Origin: Nemertoderma westbladi
Taxonomy: Eukaryota; Xenacoelomorpha; Nemertodermatida; Nemertodermatidae
Length of the DNA stretch: 64,000 bases
Reading direction: 5' to 3'
Assembly (NCBI GenBank): GCA_032718475.1
Contig: JAUCBJ010009100.1
Span: 1-64,000 of the forward strand
A program made the translations under genes and the position numbers. How positions within the stretch are numbered: position 1 is the stretch's first letter; each line of letters starts with the position of its first letter. This document shows, in pieces, positions 44,878 through 56,999 of this stretch. The notes under the pieces are model-generated. The model did no database searches and was not told where the DNA came from. It saw only the letters and a list, made by a program, of their open reading frames with translations.

Positions 44878-47800
44878 GCATCAGGCCTTGCCTACTATGT
44901 CAGGACCACCACTCAGTCTAATGATTGATGTAAATGCAAAACCACACGCTATTCACACACCGATACCTGTTCCTATCCACTGGCAGAAGGCTGTCAAGGA
45001 AGGACTTGATAGGGATGTTCGTTTGGGTGTCATCGAGCCAGTCCCTTGGGGGACTCCTACATCCTGGTGCAGTCGGATGGTAACTGTAGCCAAAAAGGAT
45101 GGTACGCCAAGGAGAACAGTTGATTTACAACACCTAAATGCAGCCTCAGTTCGCCAAACTCACCATACACCATCGCCGTTTCATCAAGCCATGTCTGTAC
45201 CACATCATACTAAGAAGACAGTGTGTGATGCATGGAATGGCTATCATAGTGTTGCTATCAAGCCAGAAGATAGACATTTCACAACATTTATCACCCCTTG
45301 GGGGCGTTACCAGTATCGAACCACCCCTCAAGGCTTCATAGCCGCTGGTGATGGCTATACACGCAAGTATGACGAAATTATTACTGATATAAGCAACAAA
45401 ACGAAATGTGTCGACGATGTATTACTTTGGTCGAACAATATAAAGCAAAGTTTCCAACAAACGTGTGAGTTTCTATGTCGTTGTGCAGATAATGGCATTA
45501 TACTAAATCCAAACAAATTCCAATTCGCAAAGAGTGAAGTTGAGTTTGCAGGCTTTGTCATAACAGATGATAGTGTAAAACCAAGCAAGAAATATCTGCA
45601 AGCCATTCTAGACTTTCCCACACCAACAAATATCACGGGTATACGCTCTTGGTTTGGACTTGTTAATCAGGTATCATATGCGCTTTCCATGACTGATAAA
45701 ATGCTGCCATTTCGCGAACTGCTGCAAACTGGAGTAAAATTCTACTGGGATAACCAACTACAAATGCTTTTTGATGAATCCAAACAGACAATCGTGAAAG
45801 CAGTAGAAGAAGGTGTCAGAATATTTGACCCGACTAGAAAGACTTGTCTTACAACAGATTGGTGTAAAATTGGCACAGGATTCTTCCTTACCCAGAAACA
45901 CTGTACATGCCTAATGACATCACCTGACTGTTGCTCCAATGGTTGGAAACTAGTATTTGCAGGTAGCAAATTCAATAGCCCAGCTGAATCTAACTATTCT
46001 CCAGTAGAAGGAGAAGCGTTGGCAGTAGTTAAAGGGTTGAATAAGACCCGATACTTTACTCTGGGTATCTCACACCTGATAGTAGCTTCAGATCATAAGC
46101 CATTGCTGAAGATCCTTGGTGATAAAAATATGGAAGATATAAGCAATCCCCGCTTATTGGCACTAAAAGAAAAAACATTGGGGTATAAATTTACCATTAT
46201 ATATCTACCTGGCAAGACTATACGTGGTCCTGATGCGGCATCCCGGTATCCATCAGGTGAGTTACCATCATCTGATACGATTAATCCCATAGTAGCCGAA
46301 GTTGCTAGTGATGATGATTGTTATGAAACTGAATTATCCACAATGACGAGTGCTGTTTGTTCATTGTACTCGTTAGGTACTATTAAATCTGTTACATGGA
46401 ATCGTGTCCGTGAAGCCACTATGAGTGATGATGTAATGTTGGACCTGTTGAAGATAATCCAATGTGGCTTTCCTGATAACCGACATAGTGTACCAGCACA
46501 TTTATTGGAATACTTTCCCTACCGCGAGAATCTCTCGACCGTTGACGATAGTGTCATTATCTACAACAACAGAGTAGTCATACCACCATTGCTAAGAACT
46601 GAGGTTTTAGAAGCTCTACATTCAGCACATCAAGGTGTAACATCAATGGTGTCACGCGCTACCTCATCTGTATTCTGGCCAGGCATTACTCCGGATATTA
46701 CTAATATGCGCTCACACTGTTCTGCATGTAATCAAATGGCCCCGTCACAACCCAATCAACCACCAATGCCGATGGTTTACCCCGAATACCCATTTCAATG
46801 CATCTGCGCTGACTATGCTCATATCGAGGGATCAAACTATCTCATCATTGTTGATCGATACTCTGGATGGCCCCAAATTAGTAAAGCAGCCGCAGGAGAA
46901 GGTGCGAAACAACTAGTCGGAGAACTAAAGCAACATTGTGCCACATTTGGAATCCCAGAGGAGGCAGCAACAGATGGAGGACCTGAGTTCCAATCTGCTG
47001 AAACTTTAAAATTTATGAAAAACTGGGGAATACAGCACCGATTGTCTTCAGTTGCATTTCCCCATTCCAATGCGAGGGCTGAAATTGGTGTCAAAACAAT
47101 GAGGCGTCTCTTAACTGACAATATAGGACCCAATGGAAACCTTAATACAGATAACTTCCTTCGAGCACTACTCCAATATCGAAACACACCAGACCAAGAC
47201 ACAAAGATATCACCAGCAGTAGCGATATTTTTGCGACAAATTCGGGACTTCACACCCGTTCTTCCATCGAAATATAAGCCATGCAAAGAATGGCAAGATA
47301 CTCTAATATGTCGCGAGGAAGCTCTTCGTAAACGCCATAACATAGCACATGAACGACTAGAAGAACATACACATCGACTTCCACCATTAAAAGTTGGTGA
47401 CCATGTCTATGTTCAAAACCAAGTTGGTAATCACCCCAAGAAATGGGATAGAACAGCATTGGTAGTAGAAGTAAAGCAATTCGACCAATACAATGTTCGC
47501 ATAGATGGATCTGGTAGAATGTCACTCCGAAATCGTAAATTTCTTCGTAAATTCACGCCCTTTCCAACGAATGATACAAAGCTGATATCAAATAGCATAC
47601 CAGTTCCCAAATCTTTATTGCCTGAGAATCATGCAAGAAAAACGATACAACCAACCAATACAGAAAGCCAAACCACCGATCCAAAAATCGAACCACCTAA
47701 ACCAGATAATCAAATCAATGATCAACCACCTAAACCAGGTGATCAAACCAACGATCAACCACCTAATAGGGGCAATCAACCACTCAAACCACCTATTCCT

Positions 47801-48208
47801 GGTTATCAAACCAGTGATCATACAATCATCGATCCCCATTCAATTCCAAAGAATCCATCAAGCACAATAACTCTCCCAGAGGAGATCTCAAGACCTACCT
47901 CAGATATTGTCATTACCCCACCGGCACCGCTACCACTAAAAGTGTCCCCTCACAAAACGGGCCGTACCGTAAGTACCACTAGCAGTCGACCACCAAACGT
48001 TGATATTACGTCACCTACGGCTACGATGTCATTGCCACGCCGATCAAATCGGAAGTGCCAGCCTAATACTCGTCTTCGGGATTATGAGACTTCTCTTAAT
48101 GTTGTCAGAGGTAGTCATGGTTTGTCACGAGTTTTCACACGCCAGCGAAGTAAACTTAAAGAGGGTGAAATAAATCACTCAATAAATGACTCAGCGAAAA
48201 CTCTCTAG
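44855..48208 (+). CDS. pol: Gypsy-2 pol: reverse transcriptase, RNase H and integrase, 1117 codons
   Basis: Long intact frame. It begins with the usual linker (MSGPPLSLMIDVNAKP), then reverse transcriptase with VDD at residues 186-188. RNase H follows (LTTDWC, VEGEAL, ASDHKPLL). The integrase zinc finger is HSAHQG to CSAC at about 588-625. The integrase core has CADY (about 652), ATDGGPEF (about 705) and RAEIG (about 743). The C-terminal region is rich in P, N and Q, with a short internal repeat near PPKPGDQTNDQ. All catalytic residues are present. ATG 44855 is only the first in frame; in an undamaged element this would be the continuation of protease. It could supply enzymes in trans but has no gag. 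Confidence 0.9.
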   Translation: MHQAPLTKHQALPTMSGPPLSLMIDVNAKPHAIHTPIPVPIHWQKAVKEGLDRDVRLGVIEPVPWGTPTSWCSRMVTVAKKDGTPRRTVDLQHLNAASVRQTHHTPSPFHQAMSVPHHTKKTVCDAWNGYHSVAIKPEDRHFTTFITPWGRYQYRTTPQGFIAAGDGYTRKYDEIITDISNKTKCVDDVLLWSNNIKQSFQQTCEFLCRCADNGIILNPNKFQFAKSEVEFAGFVITDDSVKPSKKYLQAILDFPTPTNITGIRSWFGLVNQVSYALSMTDKMLPFRELLQTGVKFYWDNQLQMLFDESKQTIVKAVEEGVRIFDPTRKTCLTTDWCKIGTGFFLTQKHCTCLMTSPDCCSNGWKLVFAGSKFNSPAESNYSPVEGEALAVVKGLNKTRYFTLGISHLIVASDHKPLLKILGDKNMEDISNPRLLALKEKTLGYKFTIIYLPGKTIRGPDAASRYPSGELPSSDTINPIVAEVASDDDCYETELSTMTSAVCSLYSLGTIKSVTWNRVREATMSDDVMLDLLKIIQCGFPDNRHSVPAHLLEYFPYRENLSTVDDSVIIYNNRVVIPPLLRTEVLEALHSAHQGVTSMVSRATSSVFWPGITPDITNMRSHCSACNQMAPSQPNQPPMPMVYPEYPFQCICADYAHIEGSNYLIIVDRYSGWPQISKAAAGEGAKQLVGELKQHCATFGIPEEAATDGGPEFQSAETLKFMKNWGIQHRLSSVAFPHSNARAEIGVKTMRRLLTDNIGPNGNLNTDNFLRALLQYRNTPDQDTKISPAVAIFLRQIRDFTPVLPSKYKPCKEWQDTLICREEALRKRHNIAHERLEEHTHRLPPLKVGDHVYVQNQVGNHPKKWDRTALVVEVKQFDQYNVRIDGSGRMSLRNRKFLRKFTPFPTNDTKLISNSIPVPKSLLPENHARKTIQPTNTESQTTDPKIEPPKPDNQINDQPPKPGDQTNDQPPNRGNQPLKPPIPGYQTSDHTIIDPHSIPKNPSSTITLPEEISRPTSDIVITPPAPLPLKVSPHKTGRTVSTTSSRPPNVDITSPTATMSLPRRSNRKCQPNTRLRDYETSLNVVRGSHGLSRVFTRQRSKLKEGEINHSINDSAKTL

Positions 48209-48318
48209 AACTATATCAGTATATCGAAACAACCGTAAACTCATATGTTCTCAGCGAAAACTCTCTAGAACTATATCGAAACAACTGTAAACTCATATGT
48301 TATCATGTGACTCTTGTT

Positions 48319-48331
48319 TGGGAGGGGGAGA
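48319..48331 (+). other. Gypsy-2 polypurine tract
   Basis: TGGGAGGGGGAGA ends exactly where the 3' LTR TAGATAATG begins. Confidence 0.8.
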
Positions 48332-48553
48332 TAGATAATGTTTACAGTACTGTATGTTTTACAGAACTCAATTACTGTGGTTATTGTTATGTACCTGTAG
48401 GCTTACCACATGTATGACAGTACTAACCTGCACTGCATGTGCACGTATGTGTTATTCATATTCAGACTTTAGTAATACAACTGTACTAGCGATCATTGCG
48501 ATTACTCGTAATGACTTATGATAATATTCGCTATTATGCATCATATTTATCTA
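48332..48553 (+). repeat. Gypsy-2 3' LTR (222 bp)
   Basis: Pair of 44045-44266. It ends ATTTATCTA, and GTCAG plus the remaining BEL-3 LTR follow. Confidence 0.92.
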
Positions 48554-48558
48554 GTCAG

Positions 48559-48651
48559 GTGGTATCTCTACATTGATAATACCGTACTAAACATATTTGA
48601 ACTTATTTATATTTAGATATATTTCATATTTATATTCAGTCAGTGGCTACC
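48559..48651 (+). repeat. BEL-3 5' LTR, second part
   Basis: Matches 62871-62963, with one T/C difference near 48564. The match ends at GGCTACC. Confidence 0.85.
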
Positions 48652-49586
48652 TAGTACTCGCTGTGCTGTACGAGGCGACCCAGTCTTGCCTGAACGGTGA
48701 ACGGTGCTACACAGCGGAGGCCAGTTAAACAAACAAAGTGAGTTTCAAACCACATTAATAGGTTTACCCTGCTTGGTGTCTTGTAGCTCTACCGTAAAGC
48801 CATAAGCTGCCCCCTTATGACCCTTTTGTGTAAGATAGTTTAAAATAAGTGTGCGAATGTCCCCTATCCACCCCGGAATTCGACCTGTCAGTCACGTCGT
48901 ACCGAGAAAGTCGGGTGTCAGGTTCTTTATTAACTGTCTAACAGTCACCGACTTTGACATTAAAGGAAAGTTAGATTTTTCAATTAATACCAGTTACCTG
49001 TAACTGATATTAATTGGAGAAAGTGCGATCCTCATTCGCCACCTTTCTGTGTGGTCTGATTTTACTTACAGTACCTTTAAAGTGAGATATATATTTAAAA
49101 AAAATATATATAAGGGTTAATTTTTTACTGTTGCTGGTAATATCTAAGTTTATATATATACTGTACTGTTGTATATATGGTGTGTTTACATAGAGTAGAT
49201 ATACCGGTAGTATACATAATTAAATTGACTTGGGATTCCAATGATATTTGACTGTGGAATGTCTGCATACTGGCACCTTAATAAAATTACACACGTTTGA
49301 TTAAATTGATAATTGGTTTAATTTCGTAAATTTAAATATATTGAAATTGGCCTAAAACGAATAGTTTTGTTTCCGCAGCGATTTGTTGCAGATATTGTTT
49401 ACTATTTCGATTTACTACTAACCGCTAACCGTTGTATAGTTTCTCATTTAAATTTAGGCTATAATGTAAAAGGTTGACCTGAAAAAATTGGTTATTAAAA
49501 AGATAAAGGCTAATTTATTTTATTTTTACAGGCCTACATAATCAATTATTAATTTATATAAATAACAATTCCCACAAGTATTAAAT
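48652..49586 (+). other. BEL-3 5' leader, non-coding
   Basis: No gene. It lies between LTR and gag ATG. It holds a 36-bp near-perfect palindrome (48981-49016) and an AT palindrome around 49086-49112. No clear primer-binding site is recognised after the LTR match ends. Confidence 0.6.
48981..49016 (+). repeat. 36-bp hairpin in the BEL-3 leader
   Basis: CAATTAATACCAGTTAC, a two-base loop CT, then GTAACTGATATTAATTG. The arms are 17 bp with a single mismatch. Confidence 0.8.
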
Positions 49587-52258
49587 ATGAGTGATTATAG
49601 TAAAACTAGTCAAAGGTCAACCCAAAGTCAGCAAGTCCTAAGTCCACAGCGAACCAAACCAAAGGTTATACAGGATAAAGTACAAGGTGGCCTTGGGGCA
49701 CCTCCCACAAGGAACGCAGCTCATGTTGGGGCTGCGGCCGTAGCCAATCAAAACTTACCTGAGATTTTGGTTAGCCTAGCTGCACTTGGTCTCGACGCTG
49801 CCTCTCTGGAAACAGAGGGTTGGCGCAGGGCACTTGGTGGGGTCATTGGCTACCGCAACCGCCGAGTCAATGAAATTATTGCCTTGCAAAGGGCATGGAC
49901 TGATGAGACTCCTATTGATCTACTACGGGGTTATGGCATCGAGATGGAGGAGATATTATCAAAAAGACGGCATCTCAGTGAAACCTTGCTTCGGTATGCT
50001 AAACTTACAAACCGTGAGCCCATATGCTTATATGTACAAAAGGCAGATGCCGAATTTACTGTAATAATCAATAAATTTTTTAATGCTATGCCGGGAGGTC
50101 TATACCCACTTAAAGCAGCCAAGTCTTTGGGAGAGGTGGTGCCACCAGTAGTGGATGAAATCACTGGTAAAGTTGCTGATATGACAATTTGCTCACCAAC
50201 CAATATATCAGTTGTACCTTATGTTACACCAGTAAGTCGTTCTGTTGATGTAGCTACTGAATTAGCAGCTGATAACACACTCTGTCCAAACGACAGTGTT
50301 TCCCAAATACCTGTAGGTTCTCACTGCAGCAACTCCAGTTCTACCGTTCGAGCCTATCTGGAGGCTGAGCAGAAAAGGGATGAAGCACATAGGGAGAGAG
50401 TTAGGCGCCATGCTGTAATGGAGCAGGAGGAAGCTCTCCTCAAAGCCGAGGCTGTTAAGCAACGCGCTATTAAAGAGCAAGAAGAACAAATCTCTCGCGT
50501 TGATACTGCTATAATCAAAGCACAGGCCAAGCGGCGTGCCCAAGAAAAAATGGATGAAGCTGAAATGGAGATTGAGCAGCGTAAATCTCGTAGAATCATT
50601 GAGTATGGTTCAGGTGGAAGTGCGGGATCAGGTTTTTCACGGGGAACATTTCCGCTCCGAACCCCAGATCGAGATCCACATGTAACATCTACACTCACTT
50701 CAACACAAATCCCAGCGACTATGCCAGTGACATATAATAATTTGTCGCCACCTTTAGTGTCGGCTGTTAAGGCAGCCAATCCATCCATAACACCATTAAA
50801 TCCAAAGGCAGTGCCTTTCCCGCCATTAAAACCATTACCAACTGGTCAATATCGGGTGCGAGAACCAAACCCAAACCATAGGCGAAGTATGCCTTCCTCT
50901 GCTGCCATACCCATTCATCAAGATCCTGAAGCAGAGCGACAACCATTTGCCTCAGGTACTCGACCACCAATTGCGAGTAATCTTCCACACGTAACCAAGA
51001 AATTTCCAGCTCAGGACATTCGGTATCTACCAGGAACTGCTTTAGGGTCAAATCCACATCGAGAATTCATGAACACTGACAATGGTCCTCCCATCCCACG
51101 ATCACAAAATCCAGTGTGGTATCCACATAATGCAAGAATGTCTGGGCCACCATATGGCTCACAGCGACATCAATATCCAGAGGTATCCCGATATAATGAT
51201 GTTGATCCAATGGGATATCCAGAAATAGGGACTCAAAATCAAAATAACCAAAATATTGGACAATCACAATCTGGGCTTAACACTAGTCTAGAACAAGTCA
51301 GTATGCGAATTTTGTCGCATACAGAAATCAATCGATTTCTACCATACACTAAATTTGTCACCTTCAAAGGTGACCCAGAACAATGGCCAGCCTTCTTACA
51401 GTACTTTACCACAACTGTTCTTAGTAAAGGCTTGTCCTCTCAGGAAAATCTTAGCTTTTTGCTATCTGCAACTGCTGGGCCGCCCCACCTTGCAGTCACC
51501 CAACATATTGGAATCCCTGGGGGTTTTGAGAAGGCCTGGGCAAAACTTAAAAAACGCTATGGCAATCCGCGATGGCTTGCCAAAGAGTTATATCGCCAAG
51601 TTATTGAGTATCCTGCTCTTAAAGGCCAGCAGGATATTACTCCATTTTTTGGAGCGTATTGTAGCGCAATTAACAGCAATTGATCAAATAAATGAATTGG
51701 ATAACGCCCCAATTATAAGTACTATGGTCCAGAAACTAACTGGAGCATGTCAAGGTCGGTGGTTTAAGAATGTGAAACGTCTTGTATACCCCGAATCTGA
51801 TCGTATTATGCCTCGTTCTGAGAATCTAAATGATTTTATGAAGTTTCTTGAATGGGAAGTTGATTGGCGAGTGCAGTGGTGCCCCAACAGCTGCTGCTAT
51901 AGATAAGGCAGCACGGAATCAACCTAGAACCGAATTACGGCCTTCTTATCGATGGCATCCAAAAAAGGCAGTTGAAGCAGCCTTTGCAGCCTCAGCAGCT
52001 GTAACTCCAGAAATTTATAATAAGTCAGCCGATGAGGAATCAGAAGAAACAACCTGTGCAGTAACAGACCGCAAATTGCCTTTACCAAGTAAATCAAAAT
52101 CCTCTAAACCAAAACTGTCATGTGAAAAACCCAAGTCAGTACCACCCGAATGCATCCGATGTAAAAATGGTAATCACCATATCTACCGCTGCGAAACATT
52201 TCACAAAGATGATGTTAAGCAGCGCCGAGACTTTATATCAAAGTCTCGACTTTGTTAG
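49587..52258 (+). pseudogene. gag: BEL-3 gag, frameshifted
   Basis: The first frame runs from ATG 49587 to 51683. Residues about 254-340 form a charged coiled coil (EAEQKRDEAHRERV onwards). A P/S/N-rich stretch follows, and the BEL gag core (DUF1759) starts near residue 585 with YTKFVTFKGDPEQWPAF. At about 51641-51646 a run of six T puts the rest (from FLERIVAQLTAID) in the next frame, as if one T were extra. A second shift lies near 51870. The final segment carries a zinc knuckle, CIRCKNGNHHIYRC, and a TAG stands at 52256-52258 inside the next knuckle. Gag would form the particle. This copy would give only truncated products unless the indels are sequencing errors. Confidence 0.85.
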
Positions 52259-55141
52259 AATTGTCTTCGTTCAGGTCACACTACCACAGAGTGCCCTTCA
52301 GCACGAAATTGCAGAGCATGTGATAATCGCCATCATACCTTGATATGTCGAGACCCTAATGCTTCAACTGCTGTAGCTGTACTTACTGCCGAGTTGATTA
52401 CTGGATCAGATTCATCCTTTGTTGAAGATAGTCCAGGAGAGGTAGAAGCAGAGGCTGAGGCCTATATAGTTGAAATGGTAGACTCTCCATCCATTGCTAA
52501 ATCTTTCTTTATAGGAAAACGCAGTGTTAAAGAATATCCTATTCTTCCAGTTCGTGTCATGGGTCATGGCATTGAGCATCACTGCTTTGCTTTGCTAGAT
52601 ACTGGCAGTACTGCAACATTTTTAGATGAGTCTGTCTTTGACAAGATCTTCCCAGAATCAACTAGTCTTAGATTGACATTGCAAGGTATTTCAGGGGAAG
52701 AAGTCATGGGTACAAGAAAGGCATTTGGCTCCATTAGTTCTCTGGAGGGAAGCTGTACTGCTCGCCTCCCTCGTGTGCGAATGGTTCGCCTGAAGTTTGG
52801 TCAAGCTTGTGGTCAAGCATATGATTGGGCTTCAGACCCTTTTCCTGCAGAAGTTGGCTTGAAAGCACCAACTCTGCCTGATCCATCAGTTGTAATGATC
52901 ATTGGTGGTAATTGCTCAGAAATGCGTATTATATTAGAACAGCGCCCATCTAATCCTACTGCATATGGATGTCTAGCTACCCGAAGTCTACTGGGTTGGT
53001 ACTTTACAGGCCCCTCTCGACGAACTTGTATAGAACGCCAGTGGCCAGTTGATGACATTGAATCAGCAATGGCTGCTGATCGTGGTGATGCCTCTGCTGC
53101 ACTATGGGCACAGGAGGTTCCCCCCGATGAGACCTCTGAGCTGCTTCTTCTTCAAGAAGAAGTATACCAAGAAGATGATGATACTGATGTACTATCTGAA
53201 ACTTCCTTTACCAACCTCATGGAAGAGTCTCTAAACATAATAAATACTGGTCTAGATCTTCTCTGTGATGAAGATAAATATGTACTTCAAGCTTTGGATC
53301 ATAGAGTTTCTGCCTGGATTGATGGTCTGAAATTGCAGCCCCATGATTTAGAGAAAGCTAGCTCTGTAGAAGAGCTCCGTGCCGCTGAAATACAAAGGAC
53401 TACACGACGTCTTCTCCCAGATGGCCATTATGAAATAGGCCTTCTCTGGCGAAAGCCTGAACCACGCCTCATTAATAATCGTCCACTTGCCTTACGACGT
53501 CTAAATTCCCTTAAGAAACGTCTAATTGACAACCCTGAAGTAAATGTAATGTACCGTGCTGAAATGGACAAACTCTTAGCCAACGGATGGGCTATGCGTA
53601 TTCCAGATCACTTAATAGCACCAACTCCTCGAACTTATTACTTGCCTCATCATTTCGTTATAAATCCTAATAAGCCAGGTAAAGTTCGTGTTGTAAATGA
53701 TTGTGCTGCTGTATATCGTGGAATTTCTTTAAACAGTGAGATAATGAAAGGCCCAAACTACCTTAGAAATATTGTAGGAATTCTTCTTCGATTTCGAATC
53801 TCAGCTATTGCTTACATTGCAGACATTGAAGCTATGTTCATGCAGGTCAGAGTTACTCCGGTAGACAGAGATTCCCTGAGGTATTTATGGTGGGAATCTG
53901 AAGACATGTCAGGGGATCCCATAGAATATCAAATGTGTTCTCAAGCATTTGGTATAATATCTTCTCCATCAAATGCTGGTAGCAGTGTTGTTGGTTGCGT
54001 TGCAGATAACCAAGACCTCACCGACTCACTGGGAGAGCCGTTTTACTCACCTGATGCTGCAAGTACGTTACTTCGCGACATTTATATGGATGATATAATG
54101 AGTGCACAGCCAACAGTTGAACAGGCTATTATTGTTGCCCACCAGGTTCGTGACACTCTCGCACTAGGTGGTTTCAATCTTTTGAAGTTTGCAAGTAATA
54201 GTTCTAAGTTCTTAAAGTCTTTCAGTCCTGAGCTTCGCCAGGATGCTACTGTAGAACTTGGTATTGACCCACTTCCTGTAACGAAAGCTCTAGGCATTCT
54301 TTGGGATCCTACAAAAGACAACCTGTTCTTTAAGGTTAAGTCCTTTACCGATGGACCTCGGACAAATAAGTCTTGCCTCTCTATACTAGCAACGACCTTT
54401 GATCCTCTAGGATTGATTGCACCAGTCATTATGGCTGGGAAACTTCTTTTAAAGGATATCTGGGCTCATGGCTTAGATTGGGATGATCCTCTTCCTGGTC
54501 ACCTCTTAGCACAATGGTATAAATGGGAAACAGCCTTACACTATTTAGACACTATGCTCCTGCCACGTCAGTATTTGCCTGATCTTCAGCCTACCTCATC
54601 TGTGGCATTCCATATCTTCAGTGATGCAAGCAGTTTAGGCATGGGAGCGGTTGCATATCTTTGTTGGGATGATGACCAGAATATTGGTACTGCATTGTTA
54701 GGCAGCAAAACTCATATCATGCCTACGAAAGGACTAACCATACCCAGAGCAGAATTGCAAGCTGCAGTATATGCCGTTGAATTAGCTAGAACTCTACATA
54801 AAGAACTCATATGGCCTGAGGCCAAAATTACATTCTGGACAGATGCTTCCTTAGTTCTGCAGTACTTACATAACGAGACTACTCAGTTTGTAGTTTATGT
54901 TGCAAACCGAGTTCAAGCTATTCTCTCATTCACCACTGTGGCTCAGTGGAGACATGTACCAGGTGATCAAAACCCTGCCGATTCCGCATCGCGTGGTTTA
55001 CTTTGTGACAAATTCTTAGAGTGTAAACTTTGGTTCGATGGGCCAGAATTCTTACAACAAGGACCAGAGTACTGGCCTCCTCCCCTATCTGAAGCCTCTG
55101 ATATTGGCTGTTCCAGACTTCGATTCTGCATTACAAATTAA
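52259..55141 (+). pseudogene. pol: BEL-3 pol: knuckles, protease, reverse transcriptase and RNase H
   Basis: Open in the frame that resumes after the TAG at 52256; first ATG at 52340. It starts with the last two zinc knuckles (SGHTTTEC, CRACDNRHHTLIC). The retropepsin domain (DUF1758) follows with LLDTGSTATFLD near residue 85 from ATG, ending LLGWYFTGP. Then come the pre-RT linker (GHYEIGLLW), reverse transcriptase with YMDD at residues 582-585 (54083-54094), and RNase H with FSDAS, RAELQAA, WTDAS and NPADSASRG. Catalytic residues are all intact. The frame fails at about 55105, where integrase continues one frame over. The domain order is standard for BEL/Pao. Confidence 0.9.
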
Positions 55142-56999
55142 GGTTTCAAGCCTTAGTAATCTGCTGCGGATTGTAGTACCTTCAACTGGTAATGAAACCT
55201 TTCCTGATACTACAAAAAATGTTAGTCCCCTATTACTTGATCTTATACAGCATTATCGATCCTTTAATAGAGCTGCAAGGGCTATTACATGGATTAAACG
55301 TTTTATTCATTGGTATTTTGGTGGAAAACCAAAGTTAACACCCAATAAATTACCAAATATGGTTCCTCTGAAAGAACCAAATGCTGAAGACAATTCCATC
55401 CTTGAAGATACAAACAAGTGTAAAAAGCACAGAGTTTCAGAAGTGCTACTCACTTTACATTCCTCGACTGTAAATTCAGCTATACCACCATCTTTGAAAT
55501 CAAACTCAACCAAGACAAAAATCGTTATACCTTTAAATACTCATCAGGCACTCTTATGCCTCACACCGCTTGAGATAGATAGCTCTCAACGGCAACTACT
55601 ACGCTTTATTCAGGTATACACTGTGCCTGAAAACTACCGACAGCTACAAACATTACAACGGTCTTATATTCCCGATAGATTCCATGCTGTAATGCACAAT
55701 GGCCTAATGCGTGTTGGAAGCCGAATTGCCGGTGCATATTCTAGTTACGAGCAACAATTTCCTATCATTCTGTCCAATGCCACAGTTATGAGAGGCCTTA
55801 TTTACGATTCACATCTTCGAAATCATCATGCAGGTCAAGAATATATTCTTGCAGATCTGCGTCAACATTACTACTTAATCCGGCCATGGAGATCTCTCCG
55901 GTACATTTTAGATCAATGCCTACCCTGTAAACGGTTATTTGCACGTCCTTGTGCGCAGCTTCAGGCCCCACTGCCACCCGAATGTCTTCAAATAGGTAAG
56001 CCAGCCTTCACATCCACTGGTGTGGATATGTTTGGCCCCTTTAGTGTACGCAGGGGCTACCGTACATATAAACGTTGGGCGATAATATTTACATGCTTTA
56101 CAACTAGAGCAGTTTACCTTGATGTTGACGATCATCCTGACATGCAAAGCTTTATGCTCTGCCTTCGGCGTTTTGTAGCATCGACAGGGGGTGCAACCAA
56201 ATATCGTTCAGACTGTGGCTCTAACTTTATTGCTGCTGCCAGAGAACTGCAGCAGTTCATTGAGGACTGGAATGAACCTGTACTTAAACAGAAGTTGGTT
56301 GAATTCCAGTTGGTCTATCAACCCTGGCACTTTAACCCACCCCATGCTCCATGGTACGGTGGTGCCTATGAGCGTTTAATTCATTCAATCAAAGCCGCTT
56401 TGACAAAGATAATGCCATCACCACGAGATTTTTCGGATGAGATGTTCCGTACGCTCCTTTTAGAGATTGCAGATTCTATTAACCACCGGCCATTAATCCG
56501 AATATCCAATGATCCGGATGCCATAGAGGCAATAACCCCTGCTCATTTCATAAATCCCCGTCCATCGTCATTACAGGTATATGAATGCCATGACGATGGT
56601 GACACTCAAGCATACTACCTCCAAGCTTTATATAAGGCAGTCGCCTTACATGTAGATGTCTTTTGGGGTATTTGGAAGGATCACTACCTTCCCACAATTA
56701 AAACAAGAACAAAATGGTTTTCAAAAGCTCCAAACCTAGCTTTAAATGATCTCGTTATTGTTGACGAGCCCAATGTCCCTCGTCATAAATGGCTGCTTGC
56801 ACTAGTACGGGAAATTCACAAAGGTGATGATGGTTTGGTTTGCTCAGTAACTTTACGGCTTTCAAATGGTTCAACATTACAACGTCCAATTCAACGTCTG
56901 GTATTGCTTGAGATGGCTGCAGGCCACCAAGGTAATTACGGACAATACGCAAAATCTGACAAAGGCTTCTGCTGTGAAAACAATGCCAGTGGGCCTTAA
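55105..56999 (+). pseudogene. pol: BEL-3 integrase and DUF5641 part
   Basis: It reads in the third frame from about 55105, where RNase H text ends and VPDFDSALQIKV begins, to TAA at 56997. An ATG at 55038 lies in the out-of-frame overlap and is not a real start. The integrase zinc finger is in HLRNHHAGQEY and CLPC. The core has GVDMFGP, YRSDCGSNF and AYERLIHS with the D, D and E residues. DUF5641 runs from HYLPTIKTRTKWF to QRLVLLEM. The part is complete and is severed only by the frameshift from the rest of pol. Confidence 0.88.

Larger units (their letters stand above)
44045..48553 (+). mobile_element. Gypsy-2: gag-less Ty3/Gypsy element inside the BEL-3 LTR
   Basis: A 4,509-bp element with 222-bp LTRs (44045-44266 and 48332-48553, one difference) and the target duplication GTCAG (44040-44044, 48554-48558). 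The intact BEL-3 right LTR shows the empty site. The LTR termini are TAGATAA...TTATCTA, not TG...CA. Only about 75 bp separate the LTR from the protease frame. The primer-binding site and gag are absent, and an inverted LTR fragment sits there instead. Confidence 0.92.
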
